This document shows, in pieces, positions 1 through 4,810 of a stretch of 6,276 bases of DNA. Under the pieces are notes generated by a model. It had not been told where the DNA came from and searched no databases. It saw nothing but the letters and a program-made list of their open reading frames with translations. This stretch comes from Alphaproteobacteria bacterium UBA3650. GTDB lineage: Bacteria; Pseudomonadota; Alphaproteobacteria; CAAHEQ01; UBA3637. The stretch lies in contig DFKH01000102.1 of the NCBI GenBank assembly GCA_002373815.1, forward strand, positions 1 to 6,276, read 5' to 3'. Position 1 is the first letter of the stretch; every line of letters starts with the position of its first letter. Both the position numbers and the translations under genes were made by a program.

Positions 1-47
1 TTGCTGACGTCTCACACGATTTTCAACAACTTTACACGATAAACAAC

Positions 48-950
48 TCATTTTTTAACACCTTTCTTTTGTTTTGATTCATCAAATGGTTCAGCATGAA
101 TAATGACTTCCATGTCTGGATATTTTGTCACAATAGCTTGTTCAATAGCATCTAATTGTTCGTGGGCAATTTGTAAAGCAATGTCCCCATCAAACTGCAC
201 ATTAAATTGTACAAATTGCTTGTTACCCCCTTCTCTTGTACGTAAAGAAGAAACATTTTTTACAAAGGGAACCGATAAAGCCAATTGGCGCACATCATTT
301 CTAATTTCAATAGATAATTCGTGATCCATCAACATAGCACAGGCCTCTTGCATCACACGCCACACACTATAAAACAAATAAATGGACACCAAAATACCAA
401 AAACACCATCCAACCAAGTCCATCCCAAATACTTAGTTGCCAACAAGGAAATCAACACACCTATATTCATCAAACTATCACCAGCATAATGCGCCCGATC
501 CGCTTTTATTGACAAAGATTTTGTCCGTCGAATGACATAATTTTGAAAGGCCACCAAAGCAACGGTCAACAACACAGAAAGCACCGCCACCCATACACCC
601 AAATCAATACGATCCACTTTTTCCGCACGAATCAAGTGCAATATAGATTCAATCATCAACAATACAGAAGACACAGAAATAACAAATGCTTGCAATAAAC
701 ACCCAATTCCTTGCGCCTTTCCATGACCAAATCGATGTAATTTATCAGCAGGTTGAATCGCTTGATGAATCGCCACCATATTAATCATGGCCGTCATAAA
801 ATCTTGGATAGAATCAAATAAACTAGATAACACCGCAACAGAGCCTGTACCAATAAACGCAATTGCCTTAAGTACCAACAAAAACGCCGTAGTTCCTAAA
901 GAACTAGCGCTTGCTAACATCATCAATCTGTTTCGTTGTTTCTCATTCAT
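48..950 (-). CDS. Cation diffusion facilitator family metal exporter, FieF-like
   Basis: The 300-residue product is a complete CDF transporter, an inner-membrane divalent-cation/proton antiporter exporting metals such as zinc or iron from the cytoplasm. Hydrophobic segments lie near residues 12-34, 38-60, 84-105, 117-138, 158-172 and 178-198, giving the usual six-helix core. The intramembrane metal site is visible as D46-x3-D50 in helix 2 and H154-x3-D158 in helix 5, the same Asp-Asp-His-Asp set as E. coli FieF (D45, D49, H153, D157). The HRFGHGKAQ loop (72-80) and the cytoplasmic ferredoxin-like C-terminal domain (about 212-289, with H285) are also typical. The start ATG gives the usual FieF-like N-terminus, but no clear Shine-Dalgarno precedes it. 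It is divergent from the co-chaperone gene. The family is certain; the metal (Zn, Fe, Cd, Mn) cannot be told from sequence, so no symbol is given. Confidence 0.93.
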   Translation of the reverse strand: MNEKQRNRLMMLASASSLGTTAFLLVLKAIAFIGTGSVAVLSSLFDSIQDFMTAMINMVAIHQAIQPADKLHRFGHGKAQGIGCLLQAFVISVSSVLLMIESILHLIRAEKVDRIDLGVWVAVLSVLLTVALVAFQNYVIRRTKSLSIKADRAHYAGDSLMNIGVLISLLATKYLGWTWLDGVFGILVSIYLFYSVWRVMQEACAMLMDHELSIEIRNDVRQLALSVPFVKNVSSLRTREGGNKQFVQFNVQFDGDIALQIAHEQLDAIEQAIVTKYPDMEVIIHAEPFDESKQKKGVKK

Positions 951-1043
951 GATAATAAGAATATAACATTTTTTTTATTTTTGCCATAGCTTTTTTAAAA
1001 AAACGTTCTATATTATATAATAGTATGTTATAAGGAGTTAAAA
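951..1043. promoter_or_regulatory. AT-rich divergent promoter region
   Basis: This 93-base gap separates the divergent CDF transporter and co-chaperone genes. It holds T- and A-runs (968-980, 991-1003) and a near-palindromic TATTATATAATA core. A perfect -10 hexamer TATAAT reads at 1016-1021 on the plus strand, and the same hexamer reads at 1017-1012 on the minus strand, so the two would overlap. Neither has a convincing -35 at 16-18 bases. Assignment as promoter is inference from position and the -10 match. Confidence 0.4.
1032..1037 (+). promoter_or_regulatory. Ribosome binding site of the CbpA-like gene
   Basis: AAGGAG lies six bases before the ATG at 1044 and fixes that start. Confidence 0.85.
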
Positions 1044-1976
1044 ATGGCGAATTTATATGACTTATTAGGTGTATCAAAGACAGCAAGCGACAGCGAAATT
1101 AAAAAGGCCTATCACAAGATGGCCAAAACGCTACACCCCGACGTCAACCCAGATGCAAAAGCTCAGGAAAAATTTAAATCTGTTTCCAAAGCCTATGAGA
1201 TTTTATCAGATAAATCAAAGCGCGCCAGATATGATGCCGGTGAAATTGATGACAATGGTAACCCTACCCCATTTGGAGCTGGTGCGTACGATCGCTCGGG
1301 AGCTGGATTCGGTGGCTTTGGAGGAGGAAGAACTTATCGTCAAGGCAATACAACCTATACAAACATTAATCCTGAAGATTTAGCAGCAATGTTTGGCGGT
1401 ATGGGGGGTATGGGTGGCGCTGGTGGATTTGATTTTGCCGATTTATTTGGTATGGGATCACGCAACACAAGAACACGCGCCTACCCACAAGCACAAGATA
1501 TACAATACGATTTAACAATTCCATTTAATTTAATTGTCACAGGGGGGGAAACAACCATCAGCTTAGATGGCAAACAAATCAAAATGCGTGTACCAGCCGG
1601 CATTGAGGAAGGTGGGACACTTCGCCTGCGTGGACAAGGACATAATGGTGGGGATGCCTTAATAAAAGTCCATATTCAGCAAAGCACCTTATTTACACGC
1701 GAAGGAAATAATCTAAACATAAAAGTTCCTATTACCCTCAAAGAAGCCATTTTAGGCACAACCATCACAATACCATTGCCAAGTGGCACTGTTGCCATAA
1801 AAGTACCACCCTATACAGATGCTGAAAAAACTTTGCGTCTAAAAGGAAAAGGAATAGGTGGTAAAGGAGATTGCATGATTCACTTTAACATTGTCTTACC
1901 AAATAAGAACAACAAAGATTTAACCAGTTTTGCGCAAAATTGGTTGGATCCAACAGGAAATCCTAGAAAGTTCTAA
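1044..1976 (+). CDS. cbpA: CbpA-type DnaJ co-chaperone (class B, no zinc finger)
   Basis: This 310-residue protein is a J-domain co-chaperone expected to stimulate the ATPase of DnaK and hand over unfolded substrates in the cytoplasm. Residues 3-66 form the J domain, with the essential HPD motif at 31-33 and helix IV ending in RARYD. A Gly/Phe/Met-rich linker spans about 76-140. Two substrate-binding beta-sandwich domains follow (about 150-222 and 223-288), including the conserved RVPAGIEEGGTLRLRGQG stretch (182-199). The four CxxCxGxG zinc repeats of DnaJ proper are absent; the only cysteine is C277. This places it with CbpA/class B proteins rather than DnaJ. CbpA in E. coli also binds curved DNA, which is not demonstrable here. 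No cbpM modulator gene is adjacent. The length matches the family (about 300), and AAGGAG precedes the ATG by six bases. Confidence 0.93.
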   Translation: MANLYDLLGVSKTASDSEIKKAYHKMAKTLHPDVNPDAKAQEKFKSVSKAYEILSDKSKRARYDAGEIDDNGNPTPFGAGAYDRSGAGFGGFGGGRTYRQGNTTYTNINPEDLAAMFGGMGGMGGAGGFDFADLFGMGSRNTRTRAYPQAQDIQYDLTIPFNLIVTGGETTISLDGKQIKMRVPAGIEEGGTLRLRGQGHNGGDALIKVHIQQSTLFTREGNNLNIKVPITLKEAILGTTITIPLPSGTVAIKVPPYTDAEKTLRLKGKGIGGKGDCMIHFNIVLPNKNNKDLTSFAQNWLDPTGNPRKF

Positions 1977-1979
1977 AAA

Positions 1980-2006
1980 CTTTCCCCATGTTTTAGGTAG
2001 GGAAAA
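1980..2006 (-). terminator. Probable intrinsic terminator between converging genes
   Basis: TTTCCC (1981-1986) pairs with GGGAAA (2000-2005) around a 13-base loop. Read on the minus strand the stem is followed by GTTTTT (1980-1975), which suits termination of the leucine-rich-repeat gene ending at 2021. On the plus strand the hairpin lies just after the cbpA stop, but the following AATCTT is a poor T-tract. A second, mutually exclusive inverted repeat, GAAAGTT/AACTTTC (1966-1972/1978-1984), overlaps it. The stem is short, so strength is uncertain. Confidence 0.5.
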
Positions 2007-2020
2007 ATCTTGAAAGACAT

Positions 2021-2443
2021 CTAACCGTTTTTCTTAACAGATTCTTGGCTTTCTTTCGTCCAATTAAGCTTATCACGTGTAACTTTAACCAAAATTTTAT
2101 CGTCTATACCTTTATTGTTTCCTAATTGTTTCTTTTGCTGTTCAGATTTTCCAACAAGATTCAACAAAATCTTATATTCCTCATCTGTATAATCGTCCAC
2201 CAAACTAATTGACGTCTTGATTCCTCGCCCTTTAAGTCCTTCGAACAAGATTCTAGTACCATCAAACCCAAGATTTGCATGATGCATATGAATTTTATAA
2301 ACAACTCTATTGTGACATAAAGCGTCATGCAAAGCGTTCGCTCCATCGATACCAATATTTCCATAATCCAGATTTAATGTCGTTAATGTCGGATCATTTT
2401 TTTTCAAACGGTCACACAATTCTTGTAATTCTTTTTGTATCAT
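2021..2443 (-). CDS. Small leucine-rich-repeat protein (ribonuclease-inhibitor type)
   Basis: The 140-residue product has no signal peptide or membrane segment and is probably cytoplasmic. Residues 20-46 read as one RI-type leucine-rich repeat (LxxLxLxxxxIGxxGAxALxxAL), and 49-74 as a second, more divergent one with the same NLGFDGTRIL pattern. A third may begin at IKTSISL (75-81). The C-terminal 50 residues are charged, Lys/Gln/Glu-rich and end in a basic tail. Such repeats normally form a protein-binding arc, but two are fewer than a typical stand-alone domain needs. The start is well supported: AAGGAG (2454-2449 on the minus strand) sits five bases before the ATG. It is convergent with cbpA and divergent from the lipoprotein cluster, so it has its own transcript. 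I do not recognise a named family; it could be a reduced remnant of a longer LRR protein or a small adaptor. Function unknown. Confidence 0.8.
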   Translation of the reverse strand: MIQKELQELCDRLKKNDPTLTTLNLDYGNIGIDGANALHDALCHNRVVYKIHMHHANLGFDGTRILFEGLKGRGIKTSISLVDDYTDEEYKILLNLVGKSEQQKKQLGNNKGIDDKILVKVTRDKLNWTKESQESVKKNG

Positions 2444-2462
2444 ATAAACTCCTTCATGTTAT

Positions 2463-2491
2463 TTTGTATCAAACAAATAACCATCTGTCAA
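2463..2491 (-). promoter_or_regulatory. Candidate sigma-70 promoter for the LRR gene
   Basis: On the minus strand a perfect TTGACA (2491-2486) is followed after 17 bases by TACAAA (2468-2463, 4 of 6 to TATAAT). Transcription would begin near 2456, leaving a leader of about 13 bases that holds little more than the AAGGAG ribosome site. Prediction only. Confidence 0.55.
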
Positions 2492-2500
2492 ATCTTTTTC

Positions 2501-2539
2501 AAAAAAAAATTAAAAAAAATGTTGCAATTCAAAAAAAAA
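2501..2539. repeat. Three phased A-tracts (likely bent DNA / UP element)
   Basis: A9 (2501-2509), A8 (2512-2519) and A9 (2531-2539) have centres about 10.5 and 19.5 bases apart, close to one and two helical turns. Runs in this phasing are known to bend DNA, and the last run sits directly upstream of the candidate -35 of the lipoprotein promoter, where an UP element would contact the RNA polymerase alpha subunits. Role inferred from position. Confidence 0.5.
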
Positions 2540-2542
2540 CTG

Positions 2543-2571
2543 TTTACACTTGCTTTGATAGGGATTATTTT
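2543..2571 (+). promoter_or_regulatory. Candidate promoter of the lipoprotein-pal unit
   Basis: TTTACA (2543-2548, 5 of 6 to TTGACA) is followed after 17 bases by TATTTT (2566-2571, 4 of 6 to TATAAT). A start near 2578 would leave a leader of about 15 bases before the ATG at 2593. An overlapping alternative is TTGCAA (2522-2527), 17 bases, TACACT (2545-2550). Which one works, if either, cannot be decided by eye. Confidence 0.5.
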
Positions 2572-2580
2572 AACCCAAAA

Positions 2581-2586
2581 AAGGAG
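2581..2586 (+). promoter_or_regulatory. Ribosome binding site deciding the lipoprotein 1 start
   Basis: AAGGAG lies six bases before the ATG at 2593. The open frame continues upstream to 2275, but only the 2593 start has a ribosome site and exposes a lipoprotein signal peptide. Confidence 0.9.
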
Positions 2587-2592
2587 AGACAA

Positions 2593-3171
2593 ATGAAAAA
2601 GGCATTAGTTATTTTCGGGGCTTTAGCCTTGTCTGCCTGCACTTTAGGATATGAAACAGACATGGACAAAGCAACAGCCAAACGAGAAGCCAATATTGAT
2701 GCACGCCATCAAATTAGTGGGTGCACCTTTATACGTGAGCATGAGGCATATAAAAATTGTTTACTGAATACTTATAACTTGAATTCACCAGCAACATATA
2801 CAACCAAAAGCATGCAAGATGGTCGTCCCGTTGCCGTAATCAATCAGGGGAAATCAAATGCAAGTGCTTGTGGATTGAAACCAATTCCAGAGCAAGCCGA
2901 GTATGAATGGGCGGCTCCAACAACCGTTTCTCAAACAAATTCTGTTGAAACTGTTTGTCAACGAGCTTATGAGCCACAACAAACAGTCATTCAAACTGTC
3001 GAAGAAAAAATTGCACCACCAACTCCTGAAGTGATTTTTGTCCAGCAAGAACCAGTTCAGCCAGTGGTACAACAACCGGTTCAACAAGTTTGGACGGCTC
3101 CTGTCCCTGTCGAACCTGTATGTCCCTGCGCAGATCCAAACGATCCGTGCCCTCAATGTTATGACAAATGA
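2593..3171 (+). CDS. Lipoprotein 1 with C-terminal CxC-x6-CxxC tail, unrecognised family
   Basis: This is a 192-residue predicted lipoprotein of unknown function. Residues 1-16 form a lipoprotein signal peptide (KK n-region, hydrophobic core, lipobox L13-S-A-C16), so mature protein would be lipidated at C16; residue +2 is Thr, which suits outer-membrane sorting. Residues 17-125 are hydrophilic with four internal cysteines (44, 56, 93, 122). Residues 127-176 are rich in Gln, Val, Pro and Glu and look extended. The last 16 residues begin CPCADPNDPC and carry C177, C179, C186 and C189. The next gene encodes almost the same tail (12 of 16 identical) with the same spacing. It is the first gene of a unit with lipoprotein 2 (20-base gap) and pal, which suggests an envelope role, possibly near the Tol-Pal machinery. 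Metal binding or periplasmic disulfides are both possible for the tail. I do not recognise a described family. Confidence 0.88.
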   Translation: MKKALVIFGALALSACTLGYETDMDKATAKREANIDARHQISGCTFIREHEAYKNCLLNTYNLNSPATYTTKSMQDGRPVAVINQGKSNASACGLKPIPEQAEYEWAAPTTVSQTNSVETVCQRAYEPQQTVIQTVEEKIAPPTPEVIFVQQEPVQPVVQQPVQQVWTAPVPVEPVCPCADPNDPCPQCYDK

Positions 3172-3181
3172 TTTTTAAAGA

Positions 3182-3186
3182 AAGGA
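3182..3186 (+). promoter_or_regulatory. Ribosome binding site deciding the lipoprotein 2 start
   Basis: AAGGA lies five bases before the ATG at 3192. An earlier in-frame ATG at 3168 overlaps the stop of lipoprotein 1 but has no ribosome site and would add eight residues ahead of the signal peptide. Confidence 0.8.
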
Positions 3187-3191
3187 AAAAC

Positions 3192-3509
3192 ATGAAAAAA
3201 GTATTATCCGTTTTAGCTTTAGGTTTATTAGCCGCAGCTTGTGTACCACATGATCCTGATGTCGATGAAAGTTTCATTCAAACTGACACTTATTGGGAAC
3301 CAGCAAAGGTGGCAAGACAGCCTCAAAAACCAGTTTATGTGCAAGCCGCACCTCAGCAGGTTCAAGTACAACCTGTTGTCGTTCAACAAGCACAACCCCA
3401 ACCCACTTGGTGGCAACAAAATAAACAAAAACATGTTGTGAAAGTAGTAACGCCAACATGTCCATGTCAAGATCCAAATGATCCTTGCACTCATTGTTAT
3501 CAAAAATAA
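3192..3509 (+). CDS. Lipoprotein 2 with C-terminal CxC-x6-CxxC tail, paralogue of lipoprotein 1
   Basis: This 105-residue predicted lipoprotein has a signal peptide ending in L-A-A-A-C17, a permitted though less common lipobox with Ala at -3. Only about 25 residues of acidic sequence follow (HDPDVDES), then a Gln/Val/Pro-rich stretch (about 43-72), a TWWQQNKQK segment (72-80) and a 16-residue tail beginning CPCQDPNDPC. The tail cysteines (90, 92, 99, 102) have exactly the spacing seen in lipoprotein 1, and the tail is 12 of 16 identical. C17 and these four are its only cysteines. The internal-cysteine domain of lipoprotein 1 is missing, so the shared unit is anchor, extended linker and tail. 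It sits 20 bases after lipoprotein 1 and 12 before pal, with the pal ribosome site overlapping its stop codon. The pair probably arose by tandem duplication or tail exchange. Function unknown. Confidence 0.87.
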   Translation: MKKVLSVLALGLLAAACVPHDPDVDESFIQTDTYWEPAKVARQPQKPVYVQAAPQQVQVQPVVVQQAQPQPTWWQQNKQKHVVKVVTPTCPCQDPNDPCTHCYQK

Positions 3510-3513
3510 GGAG
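3508..3513 (+). promoter_or_regulatory. Ribosome binding site of pal
   Basis: AAGGAG overlaps the TAA stop of lipoprotein 2 and lies eight bases before the ATG at 3522 (eleven before the second ATG at 3525), favouring the first ATG. The overlap suggests coupled translation. Confidence 0.8.
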
Positions 3514-3521
3514 AGCTATAA

Positions 3522-4016
3522 ATGATGAAAAAACTGCTTACTTTAACGGCTTCTACATTGTTACTAGTTGCGTGTTCCAACACACAAGATGGTGCAACGT
3601 TGTATGGGGATACCAATGGTGGATGGCAAGATGATGTTGATGTGACGAATTTAACAGCCACCGCCTTAACAAAAAAATTACAAAAAACTGGAGCTGATGT
3701 TGTGTATTTCAGTTTCAATGATTCTGGTTTAGACGCCGAAGCAAAAGCAACACTTCGGACGCAAGCTGAATGGTTAAAAGAAAATCCAAAAGCCTTAATC
3801 GTCATTGAAGGTCGTTGCGATGAACGGGGTACACGTGAATACAACTTGGCTTTGGGCGATCAACGTGCTAATTCTGCACGCAGTTATTTAATTGCTCAAG
3901 GTATCTCTGCTGATCGTATTCGTACCATTTCTTATGGTAAGGATAAGCCTGTTGTTTTAGGCTCTGATGAAGAATCTTGGGCTAAAAACAGAAATGCAAC
4001 AACCGTTGCTTATTAA
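3522..4016 (+). CDS. pal: Peptidoglycan-associated lipoprotein Pal
   Basis: The 164-residue product is Pal, the outer-membrane lipoprotein of the Tol-Pal complex that binds peptidoglycan non-covalently and helps pull the outer membrane inward at division. The signal peptide ends in the lipobox L15-V-A-C18. After a short linker (19-55), the OmpA-like domain covers about 60-164, with YFSFNDSGL (62-70) and the signature CDERGTREYNLALGDQRA (99-116). D100 and R115 have the same 15-residue spacing as the Asp/Arg pair that holds diaminopimelate in OmpA-family proteins. The block YGKDKPVVLGSDEESWAKNR (138-157) is also typical. Length fits the family. The usual upstream neighbour tolB is absent; two unrecognised lipoproteins precede it instead. 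cpoB follows, as expected, but across a terminator. Confidence 0.97.
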   Translation: MMKKLLTLTASTLLLVACSNTQDGATLYGDTNGGWQDDVDVTNLTATALTKKLQKTGADVVYFSFNDSGLDAEAKATLRTQAEWLKENPKALIVIEGRCDERGTREYNLALGDQRANSARSYLIAQGISADRIRTISYGKDKPVVLGSDEESWAKNRNATTVAY

Positions 4017-4023
4017 AAAATAC

Positions 4024-4052
4024 TTGTAAAGTTTTTACCTTCCTTGTATAAT
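4024..4052 (+). promoter_or_regulatory. Candidate sigma-70 promoter of cpoB-tilS-ftsH inside the terminator
   Basis: TTGTAA (4024-4029, 4 of 6) and a perfect TATAAT (4047-4052) are separated by exactly 17 bases. The -10 covers the loop of the terminator hairpin, and transcription would begin near 4059 in its 3' arm, with a leader of about 26 bases before cpoB. A transcript starting there lacks the 5' arm and so could not form the terminator. Confidence 0.6.
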
Positions 4053-4067
4053 ACAGGGAAGGTTTTT
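4037..4067 (+). terminator. Strong intrinsic terminator after pal
   Basis: ACCTTCC (4037-4043) pairs with GGAAGGT (4057-4063), and the stem continues inward through TTGTA/TACAG with one T-G wobble, giving about 12 pairs around a three-base TAA loop. TTTTT (4063-4067) follows at once. This is a classic rho-independent terminator ending the lipoprotein-pal unit 20 bases after its stop. Confidence 0.85.
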
Positions 4068-4073
4068 GTTTGA

Positions 4074-4079
4074 AAGGGA
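4074..4079 (+). promoter_or_regulatory. Ribosome binding site deciding the cpoB start
   Basis: AAGGGA-type sequence (AAGGGA at 4074-4079) sits five bases before the ATG at 4085. An in-frame TTG at 4070 is less likely because it lies upstream of this site. Confidence 0.7.
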
Positions 4080-4084
4080 AAATT

Positions 4085-4810
4085 ATGAAAAAATATTTGC
4101 TTTTATCTGGCGTTCTTTTTACACTTCCTTTAATGGCTCAAGACTTAATTATAGAGGAAATTCCATTAGAAGCACCAAAATCTGCACAAACAAACATTTT
4201 AACGGATAAAGCAAGTACGACAACTTCACATGGTGATGGAACATTGGATGATTTATATACTTTGTTGGAAGAACAAAAAAAAGCCCTACGTGATTTTACT
4301 GAACGCTTGGAACAAACAGAATTTAAGTTAAAACAAACACAAGAAAAATTAGACCGCACAACTCAAGATTTAGCCTTCCGTCTAACTGAATTAGAGCAAA
4401 ACCCCCCTGTTGTGATTGATAAGACATCAGATAAGGACCGTTACGAATATGCCTATAATCTGTTACAAAAAGCAGATTATAAACAAGCAGAAGAACAATT
4501 TTTAACTTTCATAAAAGACTTTGATAAATCATCATTAAAACCTAATGCCATTTATTGGCTAGGTGAAACATATTATGTTCAACAAAAATTTGAGCAAGCA
4601 GTTGGACAATTTGCAGATCTGTTTACCAATTATCCGAAATCAAACAAAGCCGCTGATGCCTTGTTAAAAATGGGACTTTCCATGATTTCTTTAAAGAAAA
4701 TCCCAGAAGCATGTACAGCCTTTATTGCTTTACCAAACGAATTTCCAAAAGCAGATGACAAACTAAAACAACGCGCCAAAGAAGAAATCAATAAGCATAA
4801 ATGTTCATAA
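4085..4810 (+). CDS. cpoB: Tol-Pal associated periplasmic protein CpoB (YbgF)
   Basis: This 241-residue periplasmic protein is CpoB/YbgF, which in E. coli links TolA-driven outer-membrane constriction to peptidoglycan synthesis by PBP1B. A cleavable signal peptide covers about 1-18 (LPLMA before QDL). Residues 53-105 are a heptad-patterned, Leu/Gln/Lys/Glu-rich coiled coil, which forms the trimer in homologues. Residues 118-240 hold tetratricopeptide-type helices: YEYAYNLLQKADYKQAEEQF (120-139), PNAIYWLGETYYVQQKFEQA (153-172), SNKAADALLKMGLSM (186-200) and a final helix pair. Two cysteines (210, 240) near the end could form a disulfide. At 241 residues it is close to the E. coli length (263). 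It follows pal, as usual, and its last ten bases overlap tilS. The ATG at 4085 gives a normal signal peptide. Confidence 0.93.
   Translation: MKKYLLLSGVLFTLPLMAQDLIIEEIPLEAPKSAQTNILTDKASTTTSHGDGTLDDLYTLLEEQKKALRDFTERLEQTEFKLKQTQEKLDRTTQDLAFRLTELEQNPPVVIDKTSDKDRYEYAYNLLQKADYKQAEEQFLTFIKDFDKSSLKPNAIYWLGETYYVQQKFEQAVGQFADLFTNYPKSNKAADALLKMGLSMISLKKIPEACTAFIALPNEFPKADDKLKQRAKEEINKHKCS

Noticed and set aside
14..40. ACACGAT repeated 20 bases apart (14-20 and 34-40) at the window edge
   Set aside because: Two copies of seven bases in AT-rich DNA are not enough to call an operator, and bases 1-47 show no gene or hairpin I can support.
103..512. Plus-strand frames opposite the CDF transporter
   Set aside because: They are shadows of a gene with clear family motifs and have no ribosome sites.
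1943..1954. Perfect palindrome GTTGGATCCAAC
   Set aside because: It lies within the cbpA coding sequence with no T-tract or repeat partner and is most likely coincidental.
2275..2592. Upstream extension of the lipoprotein 1 reading frame to an ATG at 2275
   Set aside because: It would run antisense through the start of the LRR gene and through the promoter, and would bury the lipoprotein signal peptide; the 2593 start has AAGGAG.
2854..3503. Overlapping minus-strand frames opposite the lipoproteins
   Set aside because: They are rich in Leu, Trp and Arg as expected from the reverse of Gln/Val/Pro codons, lack ribosome sites, and overlap genes with clear signal peptides.
4070..4084. TTG start for cpoB
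   Set aside because: The ribosome site lies downstream of it and the ATG at 4085 gives a normal signal peptide.
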